Part shown: positions 34,401 to 40,884 of the stretch, piece after piece
Numbering within the stretch: the first letter of the stretch is position 1
Layout: each line of letters begins with the position of its first letter
Assembly: GCA_030430845.1 (NCBI GenBank)
Contig: JAUIKE010000011.1
Coordinates: 16,830 to 80,829 of the forward strand
Origin: Bacteroidia bacterium
GTDB lineage: Bacteria > Bacteroidota > Bacteroidia > Chitinophagales > Saprospiraceae
DNA: 64,000 nt
Reading direction: 5' to 3'
Position numbers and translations under genes: made by a program
Notes under the pieces: generated by a model
Databases searched by the model: none
Seen by the model: the letters and a program-made list of their open reading frames with translations, nothing else
What the model was told of the DNA's origin: nothing

Positions 34401-35042
34401 ATGCATATTCTTTTAGTAGACGACCACCAGATCGTTATTGACGGCTTAAAAACCTTGCTGGACGGTGAAACAGATATAGAACAAATTTATGAAGCTCAAA
34501 ATGGGGAAGCCACTTTGGACCTGGTAAAGAGTACTTCTGTTGACCTGATCCTACTAGACATAAACCTGCCTGATAAAAGCGGCTTCGAAATCTGTAAAGC
34601 CATAAAAAGCAAACAAGCTGAGATCAAGATCATTGCCCTGACCATGCACGATAATGCCGGTTATATATCCAGAATGATCAAATCCGGGGTGGATGGTTAC
34701 ATTCTTAAAAATACAGGCAAAGAGGAATTATTACAGGCTATCCGCACCGTGATGAAAGGCGATCGCTATTTCAGCGCAGAAGTGACGGACGCCCTCGTGT
34801 CGGGCACCCCCAAATCTCGCGAGCCCCGCACTGGCGACTTCATTCAAAAACTCACTCGCCGGGAAAAAGAAGTATTGCAACTCATCGTGGAAGAAATGAC
34901 TACTGATGAAATTGCAGCCAAATTATTCATCTCAGCAACCACCGTAATTTCTCATCGCAAAAGTCTGCTCAGAAAGCTCAATGCCAAGAATACGGCCGGG
35001 CTGGTAAAGGCTGCTTTTGAGTTTGGATTGTTGGAATCTTAA
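34401..35042 (+). CDS. NarL/LuxR-family response regulator
   Basis: The 213-residue protein has a receiver domain with acidic DD at 7-8, phospho-acceptor Asp53 (DLILLDINLPDKSGFE), Thr/Ser and Lys (IIALTMHD; GYILKNTG), and a C-terminal LuxR helix-turn-helix (LTRREKEVLQLIVEEMTTDE, then IAAKLFISATTVISHRKSLL). It is the partner of the histidine kinase immediately upstream. Its stop codon lies inside a 28-bp-stem terminator. Confidence 0.95.
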   Translation: MHILLVDDHQIVIDGLKTLLDGETDIEQIYEAQNGEATLDLVKSTSVDLILLDINLPDKSGFEICKAIKSKQAEIKIIALTMHDNAGYISRMIKSGVDGYILKNTGKEELLQAIRTVMKGDRYFSAEVTDALVSGTPKSREPRTGDFIQKLTRREKEVLQLIVEEMTTDEIAAKLFISATTVISHRKSLLRKLNAKNTAGLVKAAFEFGLLES

Positions 35043-35098
35043 ATTAAATAGGACTGTTACATCCGCCTGAGGCGGATGTAACAGTCCTATTTAATTTA
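35040..35098 (+). terminator. 28-bp-stem terminator with TCCGCCTGAGGCGGA tip
   Basis: Positions 35040-35067 pair perfectly with 35071-35098 around a TGA loop. It includes the response regulator's stop codon and an A/T-rich outer arm. The tip TCCGCCTGAGGCGGA recurs in other terminators of the window. It also faces the convergent gene at 35114. Confidence 0.9.
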
Positions 35099-35113
35099 TT
35101 CGTTTATTTATTT

Positions 35114-36046
35114 TCACCATACCGGCTGCTTCTCCCACACATAGGTAATAAGACCTCCCCATCCTCCAAGAACATACGTCATGGCAATCTGATCGGAAGG
35201 CCGATCGGGTACTCTAAAGGTGAAAGTTCTTTGAGCACGAGGGGTGATTATTCCAGTAGAACCTGAGCGACCCACAAAAATACTGTTGTAATTAGTGACA
35301 GGAGGGTCGTATTCCGCATGGAAACCCCCAAAATCAATCCGAGGAGATATGCCGATATGATAGTTTTGTAAAGTGCCGCCGGCTTCTGCACTCAGATGCA
35401 CCACAAACTCCTGGCCGGGAACTAGCTCATTCGGCGGTAACTGAGACCAGCGAACGGTGAAAAGCCAATCGTATTCAAGGTTACCATTGTCTAAATAAGC
35501 GTATGTCTGATGCGTACAGCCATTACCATATACATTGGTGAGCTCCCGGCCTTTACCATTCCTGGTAGACTTTTGCAATTGTTTGTTGTCGGGATTAACT
35601 TTGGGAAAACCTTGTTTAAGCACCCATCTGAACACGCTTCCGGAACTGCCCAATTCCCAGGCAGGCTTGCTACCGTAGGGCAGCCACAGCCAACCTCCAT
35701 TGATCATGTTCGGATCATGCCCATTGTCGTACTCCAGCGGGATAACCTGGCTGTAAAATACATTGTACATACTCTGGCCGGTGTTGGGGTCATAGGAGAC
35801 TCTCTCGATACGCATGACTTTTCGATATTGGACCCACCAGCCTTTGTAGGTCTTATCCTCCGACTGACCTACATAAACACCTCCTAACTTTTGCAACTCC
35901 AAGGCTTTCGCCTCCGTAACCGTCCCGATCAGCGACTCCTTTAACTGGGCCTCTAATCGGTTGGCACTAAAAAGAAGTACGGCCAGGATTAGTAACAGAT
36001 AAAGTAGAAACTCCAGAAACCTATTGGAAAGATGTATCGTTTTCAT
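35114..36046 (-). CDS. Secreted or membrane-anchored protein of unknown function
   Basis: The 310-residue protein has an N-terminal hydrophobic helix (FLLYLLLILAVLLFSANRLE), either a signal peptide or an anchor. The rest is beta-rich with many Trp/Gly/Tyr (TYKGWWVQYRKVMRIERVSY; NGGWLWLPYGSKPAWELG; YDWLFTVRWSQLPPNELVPG). It looks like a surface or adhesin-like beta-sandwich, but I recognise no family. It converges on the response regulator gene across the shared terminator. A 439-bp A/T-rich gap lies upstream. Confidence 0.65.
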   Translation of the reverse strand: MKTIHLSNRFLEFLLYLLLILAVLLFSANRLEAQLKESLIGTVTEAKALELQKLGGVYVGQSEDKTYKGWWVQYRKVMRIERVSYDPNTGQSMYNVFYSQVIPLEYDNGHDPNMINGGWLWLPYGSKPAWELGSSGSVFRWVLKQGFPKVNPDNKQLQKSTRNGKGRELTNVYGNGCTHQTYAYLDNGNLEYDWLFTVRWSQLPPNELVPGQEFVVHLSAEAGGTLQNYHIGISPRIDFGGFHAEYDPPVTNYNSIFVGRSGSTGIITPRAQRTFTFRVPDRPSDQIAMTYVLGGWGGLITYVWEKQPVW

Positions 36047-36485
36047 GACCGATCATTTTTGGTGAGAATCGGGAGAGAGAGGGTCCAAACAATGTTCTTT
36101 TTTGGAGGTAGTGATGAATGAAAAGCTTCGTTTCCATCCATCACTACCTCCAGAGAAACAAAACGGCAAGGGACAGATTTTTCTTTCTTAGAATCTCTGT
36201 CAGGAATTTGAGAAAAGCAATGATAAAAGTCAGTTTTATACCTTGCTTCCCAGCGCATTCATTCCGGTTTGTCTATTTGTTTTTTATAAACAAAAAGTTG
36301 ATAAAATATTTTATAAAAATACAATTTGTTGTATATTTGCAACAGATTAAACATTTAATGTTCTTTGATAGGATGCTGAATTATCCTATCCCATAAAGTT
36401 ATTGCTTGAAATTCTGGGTATTTTGTATATTAGTAAATGACATAGATGCATTTTATTTACTTAAGACGATCAAAACCCAGTTCTT
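36047..36485. other. A/T-rich intergenic region with a -7-like box
   Basis: This 439-bp gap separates the divergent genes at 36046 and 36486. It is visibly richer in A/T than its surroundings, especially 36270-36345. A TATATTTG box is at 36332-36339, matching the Bacteroidota -7 consensus, but no TTTG at the right distance is seen. No gene is apparent. Confidence 0.5.
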
Positions 36486-37661
36486 ATGGCACAAATCCCC
36501 CCCCAAGATTTGCCGAAGGCCGCTGTTGGTCATATAAGGGATATTGAGGGTTCAAAAACAGAGAAGGCAGCAGAACCTATCTCTACGAATCAAAAAAGCA
36601 AAACAAGCTTAGAAAGTATTTTATTAGTACCGGGTGTCATAAATTCATCTGGTTATCATACATCCATTTCCGAGGATATAAAGGAACTTGGTTTTTACCT
36701 TCTAGATCGACCACTTCAATTTCTTCATCCCTGGCCGACAAGTGTTTCAGGATTCAGAAAGGTGTTGGAAAAATTCCAACCAAAGATTGTTTATTTTGAA
36801 TGTTTTGAGGAATTAGCCCACACTTCAGACCCAGGCTCTAAGCCTGTTAGAGCGTTGAAAATCACCGCAAAGGAGTTAAGAAAAATATTTCTTCCCGAAC
36901 ACACAGAAAAAACCGAGGCTGTTCTAATCAATGGTGCCTACACACGTGAGCAAGCTGTAGCCATTACCGGTGGTATTAAGTACCTGATTGGGATTCCCAA
37001 CAACTTAGGAAAAGAGCATAGAAGAGATTTTTTAATCAATTTCTATCAAAAATTTTCTAAAATGGACCGAATTGATCAAAGTTTTACTGGCTCTTCTCTT
37101 GAATTATTTCGAGAAACTGGAACTGAAAAAAATTTACCTGTTTTTGGCATTGTCCAGGAAGGAGAGTATGTTGAGTACCAAACACCTGAAGAAATTCAAA
37201 AACTTAAAGAAGAGTTTAAGGCACTACAGCAAGAAATCCAGGAAAGGGAAGGTCAATTCAAAGAGAGTCTACCAGAAGAACTTTCCAAAAGGGAGCGCCT
37301 ATTAAAAAAAGAAAACCCACATTCAGCTCTTTCAAATTGGGTTTATCATGAATCCGAGAGGTCAATTAATTCAATCTCTGCTGAATTATTAATAGATAAG
37401 TCCATAACTGAAATTGAACAATTTAAAAAAGAGTTAAAAAGAATACTTTTACTAATTGAAGGATGTCTTGTTACTAAAAGAGATCATTTAATTTCTTCGG
37501 AGAATCTGGAAAAATTCAACTTTTCGCAATCAATTAAATTGTACCAAAGAGCATTGGCATATCTCATCCTTGATATCCAAAAATTAAAATTTAAGCGTGC
37601 GTCTACTGAGTTTTTCCAAGATCTAGTCAATAAAGTTAATCAACGATTGCCTAGAGCTTGA
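36486..37661 (+). CDS. CHAT-like domain protein lacking catalytic His and Cys (pseudo-protease)
   Basis: Residues about 42-205 of this 391-residue protein follow the CHAT caspase-like pattern: SILLVPG, SISEDIKELGFYLLDRPLQF, KFQPKIVYFECFEELAH, AVLINGAYTREQAVAITGGI, KYLIGIPNN, DFLINFYQKFSKM. In active CHAT proteases the third element is HFSGHG and the fourth LNACYS. Here the His position is Phe107 and the Cys position Ala151, so it should be inactive. The C-terminal 150 residues are helical with a coiled coil at about 232-275. The gene is A/T-richer than its neighbours, hinting at transfer. Its stop abuts that of a convergent coiled-coil gene. Family assignment is by eye. Confidence 0.6.
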   Translation: MAQIPPQDLPKAAVGHIRDIEGSKTEKAAEPISTNQKSKTSLESILLVPGVINSSGYHTSISEDIKELGFYLLDRPLQFLHPWPTSVSGFRKVLEKFQPKIVYFECFEELAHTSDPGSKPVRALKITAKELRKIFLPEHTEKTEAVLINGAYTREQAVAITGGIKYLIGIPNNLGKEHRRDFLINFYQKFSKMDRIDQSFTGSSLELFRETGTEKNLPVFGIVQEGEYVEYQTPEEIQKLKEEFKALQQEIQEREGQFKESLPEELSKRERLLKKENPHSALSNWVYHESERSINSISAELLIDKSITEIEQFKKELKRILLLIEGCLVTKRDHLISSENLEKFNFSQSIKLYQRALAYLILDIQKLKFKRASTEFFQDLVNKVNQRLPRA

Positions 37662-37886
37662 TTAGCCAATTTTTTCATCGATCGCTTCGATCGTTGCTTC
37701 GATTACTTTTATTTTTTCCTGTAGTTCTTCCGCTTCCATTTTTAGGGCTTCAAGATCTTGCTCTAAAAGCAATCTTTTTAGCCGGAGTTCCTCAAAATCT
37801 TCTTCTTCAAGAAATGATAAATCAGGTTCTGAATTAGAAAGTTTTGAGGCTTCATCATCGTCATTTGGTAAGTTTTTAAAATCCAT
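37662..37886 (-). CDS. Small acidic coiled-coil protein
   Basis: The 74-residue protein is acidic at the N-terminus (LPNDDDEASKLSNSEPD) and then a single long amphipathic helix with heptad spacing (RLKRLLLEQDLEALKMEAEE; LQEKIKVIEATIEAIDEKIG). No family is recognised. Its TAA stop directly abuts the TGA of the convergent CHAT-like gene with no base between. A partner role for the CHAT-like protein's coiled coil is possible but is only inference. Confidence 0.5.
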   Translation of the reverse strand: MDFKNLPNDDDEASKLSNSEPDLSFLEEEDFEELRLKRLLLEQDLEALKMEAEELQEKIKVIEATIEAIDEKIG

Positions 37887-38115
37887 AGCTTAATGATTTT
37901 TATATAACTGGAAAAAATCTGAGATCAATTCTAGTAAATTGAAAGCAGTAGATAGATTCTCGCACAAAGCTCTGTTGAAGAAAATTGAATTGTATTAAAG
38001 ATTGGATTGGAAAGTAGGACGAAGAAAAATACTTATTTATTCTATACGAAATTTCCAAGCAAGTGTTTCAGCTTTCAAAGAAAATAAAAGAGTTGTTGAT
38101 AATAGGAAAAAGCTA

Positions 38116-38553
38116 TCAAACCTCCAATAACTCCCACCTCTCTCTATATTGAAACGACCTTGGCTTACGCTGTCTTTTTTCAGACTCGACGAGATGGATT
38201 TCAGATCCATAAGAATTGAACACTTCTGAGGGCATGATGTAAAAAACATGAAGCTCCTGAAGGTAAAGAATGGCGAAATCAAAATCATTATTGGTGTATG
38301 GATCTCTGAGCATTCTACGTCGATTTGTTTTTGTCCGCCGTACATCAACGACATAGTTTCCTTTTTTCTCGTCCCACCAGGCACTTTTGACTTGAATCCT
38401 GATAAACTTGTTATCAATCTGAAATACCAGGTCGTAAGGTAAGCGATCTCCTACTGGCTGTAATACTGCCCAATTTTTTTTCAAGGCTTCTAGAACAACT
38501 GCTTGCTCAGCGATATCTCCCTTCAATTTGGTGTCCATACCTTTTGACATCAA
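38116..38553 (-). CDS. Stand-alone PD-(D/E)XK nuclease of the intron-endonuclease (PDDEXK_5, I-Ssp6803I-like) family
   Basis: The 145-residue protein (first ATG 38553; MDTKLKGD five codons in is an alternative) has the compact PD-(D/E)XK core: helix with Glu (KGDIAEQAVVLEALKKNWAV), LQPVGDRLPYDLVFQID with the catalytic Asp, and FIRIQVKSAWWDEKKGNYVV with the Q-x-K motif. RRTKTNRRRMLRDPY and FDFAILYLQELHVFYIMPSE follow. Pfam's PDDEXK_5 family includes the homing endonuclease of the Synechocystis tRNA-fMet group I intron. Here the gene lies 88 bp downstream of a tRNA-fMet that carries such an intron, on the same strand but outside it, after a terminator. Confidence 0.82.
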   Translation of the reverse strand: MMSKGMDTKLKGDIAEQAVVLEALKKNWAVLQPVGDRLPYDLVFQIDNKFIRIQVKSAWWDEKKGNYVVDVRRTKTNRRRMLRDPYTNNDFDFAILYLQELHVFYIMPSEVFNSYGSEIHLVESEKRQRKPRSFQYRERWELLEV

Positions 38554-38604
38554 ATTAGTTTAATTTTGACAACAAAACAAGGAGCACACGGAGTTGAGAG
38601 AAAA

Positions 38605-38634
38605 AAAAAGATCGACTTTTCAGTCGATCTTTTT
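38605..38634 (-). terminator. Terminator of the split tRNA-fMet gene
   Basis: On the minus strand a 13-bp stem (AAAAAGATCGACT and complement) with a 4-nt loop is followed by a run of nine T's, starting 7 bp after the tRNA 3' end. It separates the tRNA from the nuclease gene. Confidence 0.9.
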
Positions 38635-38640
38635 GTGTTG

Positions 38641-39038
38641 TAGCGGCGGCAGGACTTGAACCTACGACCTTCGGGTTATGCTTCTCACTACAGCTTTCGC
38701 TGCCTCAATTGCAAGAATAAGAGTTTGTGAGCTGGACTTTCTCTTCACCCTATTGAATAACTTCAACTTAGGTGTCTGCCATTAAGTCTCTACACCTTCT
38801 CTGTGCGCCGAAGCTCTTTAATGAGCAAAGGTGCATAAAGCTTGGCTCGGGATTACCACACTACAGGCTTCCCCGAATTTGACAGATGTTCACCAAAGCA
38901 TTTCTGCTAAGGCAGCCCAAGCGATAACAAAGATAATTTGGCTTCCCAAATACTGATTTTAAGTAGTGAACTTCAAATCATAATGTCTTTGCTTCGCAAT
39001 TCTTGAGCCCGACGAGCTACCAACTGCTCCACGCCGCG
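38641..39038 (-). tRNA. Initiator tRNA-fMet (CAU), interrupted by a group I intron
   Basis: The 5' exon (39038-39006) gives CGCGGCG acceptor strand, TG, D-arm GAGC-AGTTGGTA-GCTC, and anticodon stem TCGGG with loop bases C32 T33. The 3' exon (38680-38641) gives C34 A35 T36 A37 A38, stem CCCGA, variable AGGTC, T-arm GTAGG-TTCAAGT-CCTGC and acceptor CGCCGCT plus A73. Joined, they make a 73-nt cloverleaf. Initiator marks are the unpaired C1-T72 and three G-C pairs at the base of the anticodon loop. CCA is not encoded. The exons are separated by 325 nt. Confidence 0.92.
38681..39005 (-). other. Group I intron in the anticodon loop of tRNA-fMet (between U33 and C34)
   Basis: The 325-nt insert starts after U33 and ends in G, as group I splicing requires (5' exon ends in U, intron ends in G). 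Shared CA at both ends makes other junctions possible, but only this one fits both rules. Conserved core blocks are visible on the minus strand: P/Q-like AATCCCGAGCCAAGC (38854-38840), R-like GGTGTAGAGACT (38796-38785) and S-like GGGTGAAGAGAAAGTCC (38750-38734), with GACT/AGTC forming P7. These resemble the group IC3 introns of cyanobacterial tRNA-Leu. I could not draw a convincing P1. There is no ORF inside. Confidence 0.88.
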
Positions 39039-39491
39039 ATTTCAATGGGTCACAAATATAAAGGGATTTTTGACAAAATACAATAGCTAACAATAAAAAA
39101 CTTAGTCAACACCTGTAACTCAGACAAAACACCACTAACAAAATATTGGTTATCAAATAATTACATGCAAGCTTCGGTAAATTAAACATTTTTTTAGGCA
39201 TTCTGTCCACCCCAAATTAATTAGCATACCAACAAATCTCTTATCTTTGCGGCCAACTAAATCGCACTTAATAATGTAACTTTAATAGAATCAAAGTAAA
39301 AGATAAACCTTGTATCTGTAACGGATCATCACTTCACTTAAGGTGAACAATGGTCCGTTTTAGCAGATGCACGAACCAAGTGGCTTGCGCAGCCGCAAAA
39401 GCTCTTATTCAAATGGTTTCATCTTTCTACTTTTCCTGACTGCCTCAGGCGGTTACCTTTTACCTTCTACCAATAAAACAACCAACTTATA
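39039..39491. other. Intergenic region between the split tRNA and the thiolase gene
   Basis: This 453-bp gap has no coding frame. A -7 box TATCTTTG is at 39242-39249 on the plus strand, without a clear -33 TTTG. Further on, AACGGATCAT pairs with ATGGTCCGTT at about 39320-39360 followed by TTTA, a hairpin that could be an attenuator or the end of a roughly 100-nt leader RNA. A partial copy of the CCGCCTGAGGC motif is at 39441-39452. The tRNA promoter should lie just above 39040 on the minus strand but is not obvious. Confidence 0.45.
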
Positions 39492-40676
39492 ATGAAAGAA
39501 GTATTTATTGCAGCAGCAGTTAGAACACCCATTGGAAGCTTCGGCGGCGTCCTTTCCAGCCTTTCAGCCACTCAATTAGGCAGCGCAGCCATCAAAGGAG
39601 CTTTGGAAAAAATCAATGTAGACCCCAAAGAAGTTCAGGAAGTCTTTATGGGCAATGTCGTATCCGCCAATCTGGGCCAGGCCCCGGCCCGGCAGGCAGC
39701 ATTGGGCGCCGGTATCGGCAATAATGTACCCTGTACAACCATCAATAAAGTTTGTTCATCCGGAATGAAAGCCGTCATGTTCGGTGCACAAAGCATTATG
39801 CTCGGTCATAACGAGCTCGTAGTGGCCGGTGGCATGGAGAGTATGAGTAACATTCCTTACTATGTGCCGAAAGCCCGCTGGGGAGCCAAGTACGGAAATG
39901 TAGAAATGATAGATGGTTTGGCAAAAGACGGATTGACCGATGCCTATGACCACATGGCCATGGGCGTTTGTGCAGATGCCACTGCTGAAAAATATAACAT
40001 CTCCCGCGAAGCACAAGACGAATTTGCGATCCGCTCTTATAAATTATCCGCAGAAGCTACTGAAAAGGGCTATTTCAAAGACGAAATTGTACCAGTGGAA
40101 GTTCCACAGCGGAAGGGAGCCCCTTTAGTTATTTCTGAGGATGAAGAATTTAAGCGTGTGAAGTTCGAGAAGATCCCACAGCTGAGAGGCGCCTTCTCTA
40201 AAGACGGAACCGTTACGGCAGCTAATGCTTCAACCATCAACGACGGTGCGGCAGCGGTTGTATTGGTTAGTAAAGAAAAAATGGAAGCACTCGGCCTTAA
40301 GCCGGTAGCTAAGATCGTAGCCTTTGCCGATGCAGCCCATGAACCTCAGTGGTTTACGACTGCTCCAACGAAGGCAGCTCCAAAAGCATTGGAAAGAGCC
40401 GGCCTGACTAAGGATGATATTGATTACTGGGAGGTGAATGAAGCTTTTGCAGTAGTACCTATGGCCTTTAATCACGACCTGGGCATCGACCCTGGCAAAG
40501 TAAACGTCCATGGTGGTTCCGTATCCTTAGGACATCCACTTGGCGCTTCCGGTGCCAGAATCCTGGTAACCTTGAATGGTGTACTACAAAATAAGAATGC
40601 CAAACGTGGCCTGGCTACCTTGTGCAATGGCGGCGGTGGAGCTAGTGCGATTATCATAGAGGCAGTGCGGGATTAA
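39492..40676 (+). CDS. Acetyl-CoA C-acetyltransferase (thiolase II)
   Basis: The 394-residue protein has the biosynthetic thiolase pattern: nucleophile Cys88 (TTINKVCSSGMKAVMFG), NEAFAVVP, the His motif GGSVSLGHPLGASGAR and the second catalytic Cys in LATLCNGGGGASA. It joins or splits two acetyl-CoA. AtoB/PhaA-like enzymes serve fatty-acid degradation or ketone/polyester pathways; no other such genes are nearby. A long leader with a -7 box and hairpin precedes it, and a strong terminator follows. Confidence 0.93.
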   Translation: MKEVFIAAAVRTPIGSFGGVLSSLSATQLGSAAIKGALEKINVDPKEVQEVFMGNVVSANLGQAPARQAALGAGIGNNVPCTTINKVCSSGMKAVMFGAQSIMLGHNELVVAGGMESMSNIPYYVPKARWGAKYGNVEMIDGLAKDGLTDAYDHMAMGVCADATAEKYNISREAQDEFAIRSYKLSAEATEKGYFKDEIVPVEVPQRKGAPLVISEDEEFKRVKFEKIPQLRGAFSKDGTVTAANASTINDGAAAVVLVSKEKMEALGLKPVAKIVAFADAAHEPQWFTTAPTKAAPKALERAGLTKDDIDYWEVNEAFAVVPMAFNHDLGIDPGKVNVHGGSVSLGHPLGASGARILVTLNGVLQNKNAKRGLATLCNGGGGASAIIIEAVRD

Positions 40677-40694
40677 TCCCTAAAAGTTTTTTGT

Positions 40695-40730
40695 AAAAAA
40701 CCACTGTTGCGGCCGCAGCAGTGGTTTTTT
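40695..40730 (+). terminator. Terminator after the thiolase gene
   Basis: The 18-bp arms AAAAAACCACTGTTGCGG and CCGCAGCAGTGGTTTTTT pair with one G-U, and a T-run follows. With no loop, the inner pairs probably open. Confidence 0.88.
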
Positions 40731-40781
40731 TATTTAATAGTCTTTCCACAACCTTCTACCCCAGAAAATGTTAAAAAATTG

Positions 40782-40789
40782 TACCTTTG
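40782..40789 (+). promoter_or_regulatory. Candidate -7 promoter box for gcvP
   Basis: TACCTTTG matches TAnnTTTG and is followed by an about 95-nt leader with two small hairpins (GGCTG/CAGCC; AGTTTCA/TGAAACT). No clear -33 element and no glycine riboswitch pattern are seen. Confidence 0.4.
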
Positions 40790-40884
40790 AGGCTGTTATT
40801 TTTCAGCCCTAATAATTTTTTTCTTTAAAAATTTACCAGAAGTTTCATTACCTTCTTTTGTGAAACTCTGACATCATTAATACT

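Noticed and set aside
38037..38417. 126-residue minus-strand ORF overlapping the PD-(D/E)XK nuclease
   Set aside because: It is an out-of-frame shadow; the nuclease frame has clear family motifs.
38681..39005. Insert in the tRNA considered as an inserted mobile element or a frameshifted gene rather than an intron
   Set aside because: There is no ORF or terminal repeat, and the borders plus core blocks match a group I intron.
40731..40884. Possible glycine riboswitch upstream of gcvP
   Set aside because: Only two small hairpins are visible; the conserved tandem glycine aptamer pattern is not found.
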